Of a stretch of DNA of 39,586 bases, positions 28,467 to 38,946 are shown piece by piece. Position 1 is the stretch's first letter; every line of letters begins with the position of its first letter. The DNA is from Methyloceanibacter sp. (GTDB taxonomy: Bacteria > Pseudomonadota > Alphaproteobacteria > Rhizobiales > Methyloligellaceae), in the NCBI GenBank assembly GCA_030669345.1, contig DAOVDX010000003.1:1-39586 (forward strand). The letters run 5' to 3'. The notes under the pieces were generated by a model, which was given only the letters and a program-made list of their open reading frames with translations, made no database searches and was not told where the DNA came from. Position numbers and translations under genes: made by a program.

Positions 28467-31400
28467 ATGAGTGCTGTGCCCAATCTTCCATCCTTGCCGG
28501 TCGACCGCCTCCTAAAGGGTCCCCGCACGATTGCGAGCGGCGTGCCGGAGGGCTTTGACGCGGTTCTGCTTGGTGAGCTAGCGCGGCAAGCGGGGGCGCC
28601 GATCCTGCATGTGGCCCGAGACGGCAATCGGCTCGCGACCCTGGCAGACGCGATTTCGTTCTTTGGCCCGGACGTCATGGTGCTGAACTTCCCAGCCTGG
28701 GACAGCGTGCCCTATGACCGCGTTGCGCCAAACGCCGAGATCATCGCCACAAGGATCGAGACGCTTGCGGCGCTGACTGAACGCGGCGCGGACGATAAAT
28801 CACCATTGGTGCTGCTCACCTCCGTCAACGCCGTGCTCCAGCGGGTGCCGCCGCCCGCCTTCATCTCTGGCGCCAATCTCAATCTCAAGGCCGGCAGTGT
28901 CCTATCGATGCAGGACCTCATTGGGCGACTCGAAACGTCGGGCTATGGCCGCGCCGGTACCGTGACGGACCCTGGCCAATATGCCGTGCGCGGCGGCATC
29001 GTCGATCTCTATCCGCCGGGCGGCCAGCCGGTGCGCCTCGACTTCTTTGGCGACACGCTAGAGTCCTTGCGGGCCTTCGATCCGGACACCCAGCGGACAG
29101 AAGCAAAACCGGAGTCGATCCAATTTCTGCCCATGAGCGAGGTTTCGTTGACGCCGGACGTCCGGGCCAATTTCCGTCAACGCTATGTGGAGCTGTTCGG
29201 CACTGTCAAAGGCGACGATCCGCTCTATGAGGCGATCTCGGTGGGGCAGCAACATCAAGGCATGGAGCATTGGCTGCCGCTGTTCCACGAGAAGCTCGCC
29301 ACGCTGTTCGATTATCTGCCCGATGCGGTGGTGACGCTCGACCCGCTTGTCGACGACGCGCGGGAGAGCCGGAGCGAACAGGTCGCCGACCATTACGACG
29401 CGCGCGCAGATGCGCTCGAACGTAAGGCCTTCGGCGCGCCGCCCTACCATCCCGTGCCCGCCGACAGCATGTTTTTGACCGATGCAGACTGGCAGGCCGC
29501 ACTGAGCAGCCGCCATGTCGTCGCGTTCTATAATTTTGAACGGCCGGAAGAGGGGGCTGCGAACATCGTCTCGTTCGGCGGGCGGCAAGGACGCACCTTC
29601 TCAGCCGAACGGCAGACCGAGGACGCCAATGTCTTCGATGCGGTTGTCGCTCATGCAAAGAGCCTGATCGCTAAACATAAGCTGGTGATTGTTGCGTGCT
29701 GGAGCGTTGGCGCGCGCGAACGGCTCGCGACATTGCTCACCCAGCACGGCTTGGACGATACCGTGCGCGTGGAGAATTTTACTGAAGCCGTCGCCGCGCC
29801 GCGTAACGCCACATCCGTGGCCGTGTTGCCGCTAGAGACGGGCTTCGAGGGACCCGGCATCGCCGTCATCGGCGAGCAGGACATTCTCGGTGACCGTCTG
29901 GTTCGCAAAGCGCGCGTCAAAAAGGCGAGCGATGCTCTGACCGAGGCCTCGAGCCTCAGCGTCGGCGACCTCGTGGTTCATGCTGATCATGGCATCGGAC
30001 GCTTCACTGGATTGACGACAATTGAGGCAAATGGTGAGCCCCATGACTGTCTGGAGCTGCACTATCACAACAGCGACAAGCTCTATCTGCCGGTGGAGAA
30101 TATCGAACTACTGACGCGCTACGGGTCGGACCAGTCCGGTGTACAACTGGACAAGCTCGGTGGCGTGGCCTGGCAGTCGCGTAAGGCCAAGCTGAAGAAG
30201 CGCATTCTCGAAATGGCCGAGAAGTTGATCGAGGTTGCTGCCGCGCGTCAGTTGCGCAAAGCTCCGGTCCTCGAAGCGCTGGATGGAACCTATAACGAGT
30301 TTGCGGCGCGTTTCCCCTATGAGGAAACCGAGGATCAGATGACCAGCATCAACGCGGTGCTGGAGGATTTGGCGAGCGGGCGACCCATGGACCGGCTGGT
30401 CTGCGGTGATGTGGGTTTTGGCAAGACCGAGGTGGCGTTGCGCGCCAGTCTGATCGCGGTGCTCGCAGGCAGGCAGGTGGCGCTCGTTGTGCCCACAACA
30501 TTGCTGGCCCGGCAGCATTTCCACACATTCATCGAACGCTTCCGCGGGCTGCCGGTAAAGATCGCCCAAGCCTCGCGGCTCGTCAGCGGCAAGGAACTTC
30601 TTGAGGCGAAAGACCAGATCAAAACTGGCGATGTCGATATCATCATTGGCACCCACGCGCTGCTCGGGAAGGGCATCGAGTTTGCCGATCTCGGGCTGCT
30701 GATCATCGACGAAGAACAGCATTTCGGCGTGAAGCACAAAGAGCGGCTGAAGCAATTGCGCGAAGATGTGCATGTGCTGACGCTGACGGCGACGCCGATT
30801 CCGCGCACGCTGCAGCTCGCGTTGTCAGGCGTACGGGAGATGTCTCTGATCGCCACGCCGCCGGTCGATCGCTTAGCAGTGCGGACCTATGTGACGCCGT
30901 TCGATCCCATGACCTTACGCGAAGCCTTGCTGCGTGAACGCTTCCGGGGCGGGCAGGCGTTCTACGTCGTGCCGCGCGTTTCCGATCTTGACGAGGCGGC
31001 TGCCTTCCTGAAGGAACACGTGCCGGAACTGCGTGTGGGACGCGCTCACGGCCAAATGCCGAGCAGCGAACTCGACCAAGTCATGAACGCCTTTTACGAC
31101 CGCAAATACGATGTGCTGCTGTCCACCACGATCATTGAGTCCGGCCTCGATATCCCGTCGGCCAATACGCTGATTGTCTATCGCGCTGACATGTTTGGAC
31201 TGGCGCAGCTCTATCAACTGCGTGGCCGCGTCGGCCGCTCGAAGATCAGGGCCTATGCCTATTTCACTATTCGCGCGGACTCGAAGCTGACACCCGCGGC
31301 CGCGAAGCGCCTCAAAGTGCTTCAGTCGTTGGATACCTTAGGTGCGGGCTTTATCCTGGCGAGCCATGACCTCGACCACAGAGGTGCGGGCAATCTCTTG

Positions 31401-31976
31401 GGCGAGGAACAGTCGGGGCACATTCGCGAAGTGGGCTTCGAGCTTTACCAGTCGATGCTGGAAGAGGCGGTGGCTACGCTCAAGGGCGGGGACGGGGACG
31501 TGGAGGACCAGTGGTCGCCGCGCATCAATCTCGGCACGTCGGTTCTGATCCCCGAAGACTATGTGCTCGACCTGCAAGTGCGACTTGGGCTCTATCGCCG
31601 CTTGGCGACGGTGGAGAGTGCCGAAGCCATCGAGGCCTTCGCGGCGGAACTAATCGATCGTTTCGGGCCATTGCCGGAAGAAGTGCATCATCTTCTCAAC
31701 GTGGTCGAGATTAAGGGGCTGTGCCGTCAGGCGGGGATCGAGCAGATCGACGCCGGGCCGAAGGGCGCCGTCATCGCCTTCCGCGAAAATAATTTCGCCA
31801 ATCCCGAAGGTCTGATCCGCTTCATCAGTGAGGCCGGCAAGAAGGTGAAGCTGCAGCCCGATCATCGGCTGATCTACTACCACAACTGGTCGATCCCCGA
31901 AGATCGCCTGGCGGGCACGCGCGACCTGCTGAAGCGTCTGGTAGCGATCGCCAATGCGGGGAAGCAGGCAGCTTAG
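28467..31976 (+). CDS. mfd: Transcription-repair coupling factor
   Basis: 1169 aa; RNAP-interaction segment GDLVVHADHGIGRFTGL, CGDVGFGKTEVALRAS, DEEQHFGVKHKERLK, TATPIPRTLQLALSGVREMS. Confidence 0.98.
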   Translation: MSAVPNLPSLPVDRLLKGPRTIASGVPEGFDAVLLGELARQAGAPILHVARDGNRLATLADAISFFGPDVMVLNFPAWDSVPYDRVAPNAEIIATRIETLAALTERGADDKSPLVLLTSVNAVLQRVPPPAFISGANLNLKAGSVLSMQDLIGRLETSGYGRAGTVTDPGQYAVRGGIVDLYPPGGQPVRLDFFGDTLESLRAFDPDTQRTEAKPESIQFLPMSEVSLTPDVRANFRQRYVELFGTVKGDDPLYEAISVGQQHQGMEHWLPLFHEKLATLFDYLPDAVVTLDPLVDDARESRSEQVADHYDARADALERKAFGAPPYHPVPADSMFLTDADWQAALSSRHVVAFYNFERPEEGAANIVSFGGRQGRTFSAERQTEDANVFDAVVAHAKSLIAKHKLVIVACWSVGARERLATLLTQHGLDDTVRVENFTEAVAAPRNATSVAVLPLETGFEGPGIAVIGEQDILGDRLVRKARVKKASDALTEASSLSVGDLVVHADHGIGRFTGLTTIEANGEPHDCLELHYHNSDKLYLPVENIELLTRYGSDQSGVQLDKLGGVAWQSRKAKLKKRILEMAEKLIEVAAARQLRKAPVLEALDGTYNEFAARFPYEETEDQMTSINAVLEDLASGRPMDRLVCGDVGFGKTEVALRASLIAVLAGRQVALVVPTTLLARQHFHTFIERFRGLPVKIAQASRLVSGKELLEAKDQIKTGDVDIIIGTHALLGKGIEFADLGLLIIDEEQHFGVKHKERLKQLREDVHVLTLTATPIPRTLQLALSGVREMSLIATPPVDRLAVRTYVTPFDPMTLREALLRERFRGGQAFYVVPRVSDLDEAAAFLKEHVPELRVGRAHGQMPSSELDQVMNAFYDRKYDVLLSTTIIESGLDIPSANTLIVYRADMFGLAQLYQLRGRVGRSKIRAYAYFTIRADSKLTPAAAKRLKVLQSLDTLGAGFILASHDLDHRGAGNLLGEEQSGHIREVGFELYQSMLEEAVATLKGGDGDVEDQWSPRINLGTSVLIPEDYVLDLQVRLGLYRRLATVESAEAIEAFAAELIDRFGPLPEEVHHLLNVVEIKGLCRQAGIEQIDAGPKGAVIAFRENNFANPEGLIRFISEAGKKVKLQPDHRLIYYHNWSIPEDRLAGTRDLLKRLVAIANAGKQAA

Positions 31977-31987
31977 CTAGTCGCGAG

Positions 31988-33252
31988 CTATCTACACGTG
32001 TTCGAGGATCGCAGCACTTCAAGCGACACAGGCGCATTCGGTAACGGTGCGACGGCGGCGAAGATGCGGTCGCCAATGATTGGATCCGGCAGCACGAAAC
32101 ACGCGGCATCCAGAAATCCCGGGAAGGCCTGATAGAGTCCATCGAGTTCCGCCGCAGCGACGGTGAAGCCGCCATGGTGAACCAGCTCAGGATCACGGAA
32201 GAGTTTCATGCCGCCGTGACCGTTGGCCTGCCCATGTAGCCCGGTTGCGACAAAGCCATCTTCATCGCGCAGCACCGGGCCATCTGTTCTGCCTTCAGGC
32301 ACCACGGATCCGCGCAATAGGATTTCGCCCGTGTCATTTTCGGCGAGGCTCGTTTCGGCGAAGACCGCGCCGCCGCCATCCTCGCCGAGATGCACCGTAC
32401 CCAACGGTAGAAGCGGCCGAGCCTCTACGTTTTCGGCGCGCACGATGAGACAGGCGAGATCGCCGAGCGGGTAGACGTCAAAGGCGGATGGGTTCACGTC
32501 GTCTGTCTCTATAGCTACCAATGAGGCTCCCCGGTCCGCAAGCGCGGCTGCTGACCAAACGAGACCGACGCGCCTCAATTTGCATTGAGGGTCATCCAAC
32601 ACGCCGTCTTCGGTGAGTTGATCGAGAAAGGCCCCAGGCAGGGCGGTAACCGTCGCGCCCGAGTCATAGAGTTGCTCCACGAACGTTCCGGAGTCGAAGG
32701 GATCATATTGCACCAGCGTGCCACCACCAATGAGCCAAGGCGCAAAGCCAAGCGCCAAGCCGATTGGGCCGGTTAGCGGATAGGCGTTGAGAATCGTATC
32801 GCTGCGCAAGAGCGACAGGGCCAACACAGCCATGGCCCCTTGCGCCAAGACTTCTTTCTCGTGGCGTAGCAGTGGTACGAGTGGCGCATTGGCGCGCGCG
32901 GTGAAGGTGATAAGCGAGGGACCGGCTGGGGTGCGCGTCGGAAACTCGTCACTTGAGGGGCGCCCGGCGCCGATCACGTTGTCGAGCGAAAGAACCCCTT
33001 CGGGAAGGCTGAGACCATAGCCGAGCACGATACGCACCGAACGGCGGGTCGCGGCGACATCGCGCAGCATCTCGGCGGGCTTTCCGTCAGCGAAATGCGA
33101 AGCGCCAATCAAGGCCTTCGGTTCGAGCAGATCGTAAACCTTGGCGATCTCCATGGCCCGCCACAGCATGGGCACGCGCGACGGCGCAACAACCCTTCGG
33201 CGGTGATGGGGCCACTGTCATCGTTTGCGTCATTGCTAGTGGGCGCGCTCAT
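31988..33252 (-). pseudogene. Class I adenylate-forming enzyme / acyl-CoA synthetase remnant
   Basis: N-terminal piece MSAPTSNDANDDSGPITAEGLLRRRA (33252-33175) in one frame joined directly to VPMLWRAMEIAKV... in another; C-terminus stops early at LEVLRSSNTCR*. No conserved YKIP..PRT.GKxxR end. Confidence 0.75.
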
Positions 33253-35150
33253 GGGATCACGGCGTGGCGCTCTCTGCCGCTCTCAACTTGGTCAACAGAC
33301 TCTAACCACCACGTGTCGAGTTGGTAGCCATAGAGCGGAATCTTCTCGGGTCTCTTCAACATGTCCCAATGCGCCACCCATTGGCGTGGCAAATAGAACA
33401 GGGGCACCACGTAGTCCCCCGAGACGAGCACGCGATCAAGCGCGCGGACCGCCGAGATGAAGCTTTTGCGATCCTTCGCCCTCAGCATCGCCTCGATCAT
33501 AGCGTCGGCTGCCTCGCTCTTAACGCCGGGATAATTGAACGAACCTTCGGTCGCCGCGGCCTGGCTGCCCCAGCGGAACGATTGTTCGTTTCCCGGTGAG
33601 AGCGACACGCCCCAATAATTCTGAATCATGTCGTAGTCATAGGTCTGTTTGCGGCGCTGATATTGAGCGGAGTCCACCTGCCGGATTTTGGCCTCGATCC
33701 CCACTTGCTTGAGCGCCCGCGCATAGGTGAGGAGAAGCCTTTCTTGGGCACGAGTGGCGGCGAGAATTTCGAAGGCAAAGGGTTCGCCCGTCGCCTTGTT
33801 GACGAGCGTGCCATTCCTAAGCTCGTAGCCGGCGTCTTGGAGGAGCTTCAGCGCTTCGACACGGGCCTTGCGGTTCTGCCCGGTGTCGTCGCTGACTGGG
33901 AATGAAAAATCGCCGTCCATGACGGAAGGCTTCACTGCGTCGGGGAAGGGCGCCAGCAGCGCCCGCTCGGTCGCATCGGCGGGATGCCCATGGGAGGACA
34001 GCTCGGAGCGTGCAAAATAGCTTTCGGTCCGGGCATATTGAGCGTGATAGAGCGTGCGGTTCACCCATTCGAAGTCGAACAGCCGGATCAAGGCTTGGCG
34101 CACGCGTGGGTCGGCAAAGATTGGCCGCCGTGTATTGAACACCAGCGCTGACATGCCGGCCGGCGTCTCGACCGGCAGCGACTCTTTGATCACGCGGCCG
34201 TCGCGCATGGCAGGAAAGTCATAGCCCTCAGTCCAGCGCGTCGGGTCGCTCTCTTTGCGAAGCTGCACCAGTCCGGACTTGAACGCCTCGAACATGCTGC
34301 CGGTGTCGCGATAATAGTCGTAGCGGACCTGGTCGAAATTATAGAGGCCACGATTGACCGGCAGGTCGCGTCCCCAATAGTTGGGATCGCGCTTGTAGGT
34401 GATGGTCTTGCCGGGATCGAGCGTTTCAATCACGTAAGGCCCGCTGCCGATGGGTGCCTCAAGCGTTGTCTTCTCAAACGTCTCGGCGCTGAGCAGGTGG
34501 CTCGGCAGGACCGGCATCAAGCCCATGATCAACGGCATCTCACGGTCGCCAGACCCGTCAAAGGTGAAGCGGACCTTCCGCTCACCCGTCTTCTCCACCT
34601 TGGCGACCTTCTTGTAATAGGAGCGATGGTTTGGCCGTCCATGCTCGCGCAGGATGGCATGGGAGAAAATCACGTCATCGACGGTGATGGGCGCCCCATC
34701 TGAAAACTTGGCATCCGGGTTGAGTGTGAACTCCACATAGGTCCGGTCTGGCGGTGTCTCGACGTCCTCGGCGATGAGGCCATAAAGCGTGAAGGGCTCG
34801 TCATTGGCCCGAGCCAGCAGGCTCTCATAGAGATATTCGCGCACGCCATCCGCAGAAACACCTTTGACAATCAATGGGTTGAGGCTGTCGAAGGAGCCCC
34901 GGACGGCAAATGTCGCGCGGCCGCCTTTGGGCGCATCGGGGTTGGCATAGGGAAAATGTGTGAAATCCTCAGCCTCGCGAGGCACGCCGTGCATGGCAAG
35001 CCCGGACGCAGCCTCTGCTGGTCCACCGGCAGCGAACAGCGCCAGTGCCAGGGCGTGCAATAAAATTCGGGCTTTCAACCGCGACCTGGCATGGCTATAG
35101 ATGCCCTCGAATTGCACCATGAGGCTTAAGGGTAACATCCCTGACAACAC
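33249..35150 (-). CDS. Extracellular solute-binding protein family 5 (YejA-like oligopeptide-type)
   Basis: SBP_bac_5 features (AMHGVPREAEDFTHFPYANPDAPKGG, FSDGAPITVDDVIFS, GSGPYVIETLDPGKTITYKRDPNYWG). Confidence 0.93.
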   Translation of the reverse strand: MLSGMLPLSLMVQFEGIYSHARSRLKARILLHALALALFAAGGPAEAASGLAMHGVPREAEDFTHFPYANPDAPKGGRATFAVRGSFDSLNPLIVKGVSADGVREYLYESLLARANDEPFTLYGLIAEDVETPPDRTYVEFTLNPDAKFSDGAPITVDDVIFSHAILREHGRPNHRSYYKKVAKVEKTGERKVRFTFDGSGDREMPLIMGLMPVLPSHLLSAETFEKTTLEAPIGSGPYVIETLDPGKTITYKRDPNYWGRDLPVNRGLYNFDQVRYDYYRDTGSMFEAFKSGLVQLRKESDPTRWTEGYDFPAMRDGRVIKESLPVETPAGMSALVFNTRRPIFADPRVRQALIRLFDFEWVNRTLYHAQYARTESYFARSELSSHGHPADATERALLAPFPDAVKPSVMDGDFSFPVSDDTGQNRKARVEALKLLQDAGYELRNGTLVNKATGEPFAFEILAATRAQERLLLTYARALKQVGIEAKIRQVDSAQYQRRKQTYDYDMIQNYWGVSLSPGNEQSFRWGSQAAATEGSFNYPGVKSEAADAMIEAMLRAKDRKSFISAVRALDRVLVSGDYVVPLFYLPRQWVAHWDMLKRPEKIPLYGYQLDTWWLESVDQVESGRERHAVIP

Positions 35151-35347
35151 AAACCGACGCCGCAGCCTATCTCCAATCTAACGAAAAAACGTTAGAACTC
35201 TGGAGGAGCGGTTCAGAAACACCTGGGGCTCATCTGTAAAGCCATTTCTACGCCGCATTTCGGGTATTGACCCTAGTACAATGAGGCGGGCATGGGGTGT
35301 TTCTGGCAGGTCTGAGCTAGCCCGCAAATTAAGAGGAAGGTCGATTG

Positions 35348-36109
35348 ATGATCAGGTCCAAGGATCGTTGGAACACGCTGAGCCGCAGCGCGGGTCGTTG
35401 GATGCTCGGCGCTGGCGCTGGTGCGCTGGCCCTTGCCCTCGTGGCTCCCGTAACACTCGCCCAACAGGCGCAGCCCAAGTCCACGGTAGCGCCGAAGATA
35501 CCGCATTTGCCTCCCTCCCAGCCGTCCGCTGGACAGACGGCAGAGGATGCTTGGGTCAAGCTCTGCATGAAGAACGATAAGACAGGCGCCAAGGAAATTT
35601 GTCTGGTCAATCATGAGGGGCTCGAACCGAACACGGGCATGGTTCTCATCGCCGCCGCCGTTCGCAAGGCCGAGGGCGACGACAAGCAGCAGCTTCTTAT
35701 CAGGGTGCCGACCGCCTACGCGTTGGTGATCCCAGCCGGTGTGCAGCTCCGCATCGATGAAGAAAAGCCAATCCAGCTGCAATACTCGATCTGCTTCCCG
35801 ACGAGCTGTCAGGTGCAGATGGAGCTGACCGACGAGCTCTTTAAGAAAATGCGCTCTGGCAAGCGGATGGTCATCGCCGCCATGAACATTCAGCAGAAGA
35901 CCATGGGCTTCCCCGTGCCGCTGACTGGGTTCAGCAAGGCTTATGATGGCCCGCCGGTCGACAACGCTAAATATGAGGCTCAGCGCCGTCAGTTGATGGC
36001 GATGTTCCGCAAGCGTCAGGCCGATCTGGCCGCCAAGGCGAAGCAGGGGCAGCCGGCAGCTGGAGCGCCTGCCAGCGCACAGCCGAAGAAGGCTCCCGCG
36101 CCGCAGTAA
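35348..36109 (+). CDS. Invasion associated locus B (IalB) family protein
   Basis: Signal peptide; IalB-like core (WVKLCMKN...KEICLVNHE...VLIAAAVRK...RVPTAYALVIPAGVQLRID...YSICFPTSCQVQMEL). Confidence 0.9.
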   Translation: MIRSKDRWNTLSRSAGRWMLGAGAGALALALVAPVTLAQQAQPKSTVAPKIPHLPPSQPSAGQTAEDAWVKLCMKNDKTGAKEICLVNHEGLEPNTGMVLIAAAVRKAEGDDKQQLLIRVPTAYALVIPAGVQLRIDEEKPIQLQYSICFPTSCQVQMELTDELFKKMRSGKRMVIAAMNIQQKTMGFPVPLTGFSKAYDGPPVDNAKYEAQRRQLMAMFRKRQADLAAKAKQGQPAAGAPASAQPKKAPAPQ

Positions 36110-36139
36110 GCGCCTGGGTCTCAGAAGTTTAAAGTTTAA

Positions 36140-36171
36140 AGGTCGCGTCGGTAGCCCGGGGCGGCCTTTTT
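36140..36171 (+). terminator. Rho-independent terminator after IalB-family gene
   Basis: AGGTCGC...GCGGCCT hairpin followed by TTTTT. Confidence 0.7.
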
Positions 36172-36202
36172 GCATGTCGTGACGGCGTCGCCTGTGAGCG
36201 TC

Positions 36203-36538
36203 CTAGTGCTCCGGCACGTAGCGGAAGCGATACACGCCACCCTGCAGTTCTTCGAACATCTCCGGCACTTGCGGATGACGAAGGGGCTCGTCGGAAGGGT
36301 CGGGCACAAGGTTCTGCTCCGACACATAGGCGACATACTCGCTATCCGAGTTTTCGGCGAGCAGATAGTAGAAGGGCTGATCCTTCGCCGGCCTGACATC
36401 CTTCGGGATGGACGCGTACCACTCATCGGAGTTGGAGAAGATGGGATCGACGTCAAAGATGACACCACGGAACGGATAGAGCCGGTGGCGCACCACCTGG
36501 CCGATCTGAAATCTAGCGTTACGGGTCGTAGACATCAC
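36203..36538 (-). CDS. hspQ: Heat shock protein HspQ / hemimethylated DNA-binding YccV-like
   Basis: ARFQIGQVVRHRLYPFRGVIFDVDPIFSN.EWY and YYLLAENSDSEYVAYVSEQNL. Confidence 0.94.
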   Translation of the reverse strand: MMSTTRNARFQIGQVVRHRLYPFRGVIFDVDPIFSNSDEWYASIPKDVRPAKDQPFYYLLAENSDSEYVAYVSEQNLVPDPSDEPLRHPQVPEMFEELQGGVYRFRYVPEH

Positions 36539-36608
36539 GCGTTTCCCTACTCTTTGGGTCGATATGAACGCTGGCGATAGAGGCTGTCAACGCAGTTAAG
36601 CGTGCGCC

Positions 36609-37526
36609 TCAGAGCCATCGCCGGTTGGACCACATAAATTGCTCGGGCTTCTCCCGGATCCACGTTTCGAAGCAGCGTTGGATCGACGCAGTGATGGCCC
36701 GGATGTCTTCCGCCTGATTGGCAGTGCGCGGAATGCGAAGTTCGTTGACGCTGACATCGAAACAAGCCCGGTTGCCGATGCGCACGCAACGCCCGATCCA
36801 AATGCGCGCGCCGACGCGTCTGGCAATCATCGCGGCGATGGGCATGCTCTTGGCCGGATAGCCGAAGAACGGCACCGCGACGCCGTTGGCGTCATAGAGA
36901 TCGGAAATGAAGCCCAGGCGGCCACCTTGGCGCACATAGTCCATGATCAGGCGCGCGGTCTTCTGGGTCTCGTCCTGGCCCGCGGAACGGCCCCGGCCAA
37001 ACAGGCCTCCAGGATAAAGCGCTTCGCGCTGGCCCCGCAGATAACGGTCCACATAGGGGTTCTTCACCTGGCGATAGACGCCGGCTGGGTTTACGCCGGC
37101 CAAGGTCACCGGCCACATGCCGATCTCCCAATTACCCATATGCATGGTGACAATCAGGGCTGGCCCCATCTTGCCTTTGTAGCGGGCGATCCAATCGGCG
37201 TTGGTCACGTGGAGCCGGCTGGGGTCTTTCAGAATGCGATCGATATTCATGGTCTCGACCATGACCCGGCCGAGATTGTCCCAAGCACCAAGCGCGATGC
37301 GCTCGCGCTCCTCGTGCGTCTTGTCCGGGAAGGCGCGCTCAAGATTCATCATCGCGCGCTTGTGGCGCCGGTTGCGCTTGCCGAAGAAGCGCCAAGCCTT
37401 GGCCGAGATACTGCCGCCGACATCGATGGGGAACAGGCGCACGATGCCAATCAGGGTTCGCAAGCCCGCATATTCGAGCCGGTACCGCATATCCAGAGCA
37501 AATGGCAGGTTGAAACTATTGGCCAC
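36609..37526 (-). CDS. Lipid A biosynthesis lauroyl/acyl acyltransferase (LpxL/HtrB family)
   Basis: LpxL-like pattern (NLERAFPDKTHEERERIALGAWDNLGRVMVE, TMHMGNWEIG, YRQVKNPYVDRYL, FETWIREKPEQFMWSNRRW). Confidence 0.92.
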   Translation of the reverse strand: MANSFNLPFALDMRYRLEYAGLRTLIGIVRLFPIDVGGSISAKAWRFFGKRNRRHKRAMMNLERAFPDKTHEERERIALGAWDNLGRVMVETMNIDRILKDPSRLHVTNADWIARYKGKMGPALIVTMHMGNWEIGMWPVTLAGVNPAGVYRQVKNPYVDRYLRGQREALYPGGLFGRGRSAGQDETQKTARLIMDYVRQGGRLGFISDLYDANGVAVPFFGYPAKSMPIAAMIARRVGARIWIGRCVRIGNRACFDVSVNELRIPRTANQAEDIRAITASIQRCFETWIREKPEQFMWSNRRWL

Positions 37527-37605
37527 TAAGGCATCCTTTATTGGCTCTTCTTGGGGCTGGCGCGGCGGCAGGCGCCCATCGTCATGGCCAAACTGGCGGT
37601 CACCG

Positions 37606-38859
37606 TCAAGCGCCGAGATTTGGCGCCTCGGTCATGGGTCGCATCAGGCTTGGGAGCGCCGCTGGTGGCGCGAGACCGGCTCGCATGACCATGCGCCGCA
37701 GGGGAGGCAACGCATTCAGCCCAGCGAGAACCAATCCACGGGCCGCCTGAATGGGGGGCAGGCTCGTCAGCAGTGAGCGGTTCAGAAGATCGACCCCGAC
37801 GGTGCGCGACAGGATGTCGAGTTTGCGAGCCCGGGCGTAGGATGAGAGCACCACCTGGCTGCCGGGGTCCTGGCCGCGGCGGAGCGCACCTGCCACACAG
37901 TCGGCAAGAGCGGCGGCGTCACGCAGCCCGAGATTGAGACCTTGTGCGCCGATCGGGGGCATGATGTGGGCAGCTTCGCCGACGAGCGCGGTGCGGTTAT
38001 GGGCGAGCTGTTTGGCGCTGAGCCCGCCAACGGGAAACTGCGCGCGGGGCCCGACATCGGAAACAATCCCAAGGACATCGCCGAGGCGGCTTTGGAGCAC
38101 GACGGCGAAGCCAGAGTCGTCTGATGCCATCAGCTCTTCTATCTCGGTCGTACTGGCCACCCAGATTAGGCTCGACGTGAAAGCGTCCGGCGTTGGCACC
38201 GAAGTCACCGAGCCTAGCTCTCGATGCAGCTCTGTCGATGTGCCGTCATGAGGCAGCGAGTGGCGGAAGCTCGTGGCGATGGCGCCTTGATCGTAGAGCT
38301 TTGTGTCGACCTCGATGCCCGCAGCGGCGCGGCAGACCGACTTTCGCCCGTCGGCGCCAGCCACAAGCTGCGTCGACAGACAGGTATCGTCGCCAAGTTC
38401 GAGCCGCGCCTCGCGCTGGCTCAGCGTGATCTCCTTGACGGTGGTCGAGAGCACCGAGGGCAAGACTGCGCGCGCGCGCGCGTAGAGCCTATCCACCAGC
38501 ACGGTGTTGGCGACGTTGTAGCCGAACGCCTCAAGTCCGAGTTCGCTTGCCCTGAACGTGATGTCTGGCGAGCGAAGCAGGCTGCGCGAGGCATCGACAA
38601 TGCGGATGACCTTCAGTGGTGCGGCGTGGGGAATAAGTGCGTCCCACACTTCCAACCGCTTCAGGAAATCGACTGAGCTAGTGAGAAGTGCCGCCGTCCT
38701 GGTTTCTGGGCGCGCGCCTTCAAACTTGACGGGGGCTGGCCCCACAAGCGCAACCTTGGCACCCACGTGGGCAAGGGCCAGCGCTGCGGCGATCCCAGCA
38801 GGGCCTGCACCGACGACGGCGACATCAGAATGCAATTCACCAGTCTTGAGGTCGTTCAT
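37606..38859 (-). CDS. UbiH/UbiF/VisC/COQ6 family FAD-dependent monooxygenase
   Basis: Rossmann VAVVGAGPAGIAAALALAHVGAKVALVG, VAGADGRKSVCR, LVGEAAHIMPPIGAQGLNLGLRDAAALAD. Confidence 0.93.
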   Translation of the reverse strand: MNDLKTGELHSDVAVVGAGPAGIAAALALAHVGAKVALVGPAPVKFEGARPETRTAALLTSSVDFLKRLEVWDALIPHAAPLKVIRIVDASRSLLRSPDITFRASELGLEAFGYNVANTVLVDRLYARARAVLPSVLSTTVKEITLSQREARLELGDDTCLSTQLVAGADGRKSVCRAAAGIEVDTKLYDQGAIATSFRHSLPHDGTSTELHRELGSVTSVPTPDAFTSSLIWVASTTEIEELMASDDSGFAVVLQSRLGDVLGIVSDVGPRAQFPVGGLSAKQLAHNRTALVGEAAHIMPPIGAQGLNLGLRDAAALADCVAGALRRGQDPGSQVVLSSYARARKLDILSRTVGVDLLNRSLLTSLPPIQAARGLVLAGLNALPPLRRMVMRAGLAPPAALPSLMRPMTEAPNLGA

Positions 38860-38946
38860 ATGGCGTCTATTGTCTCTTGGATTTGATTGAGCCCTTAGCG
38901 TAGCCCGGTTCGAGGGCAGTCGCTATCGGTGCGAGGAGTATCTTGA

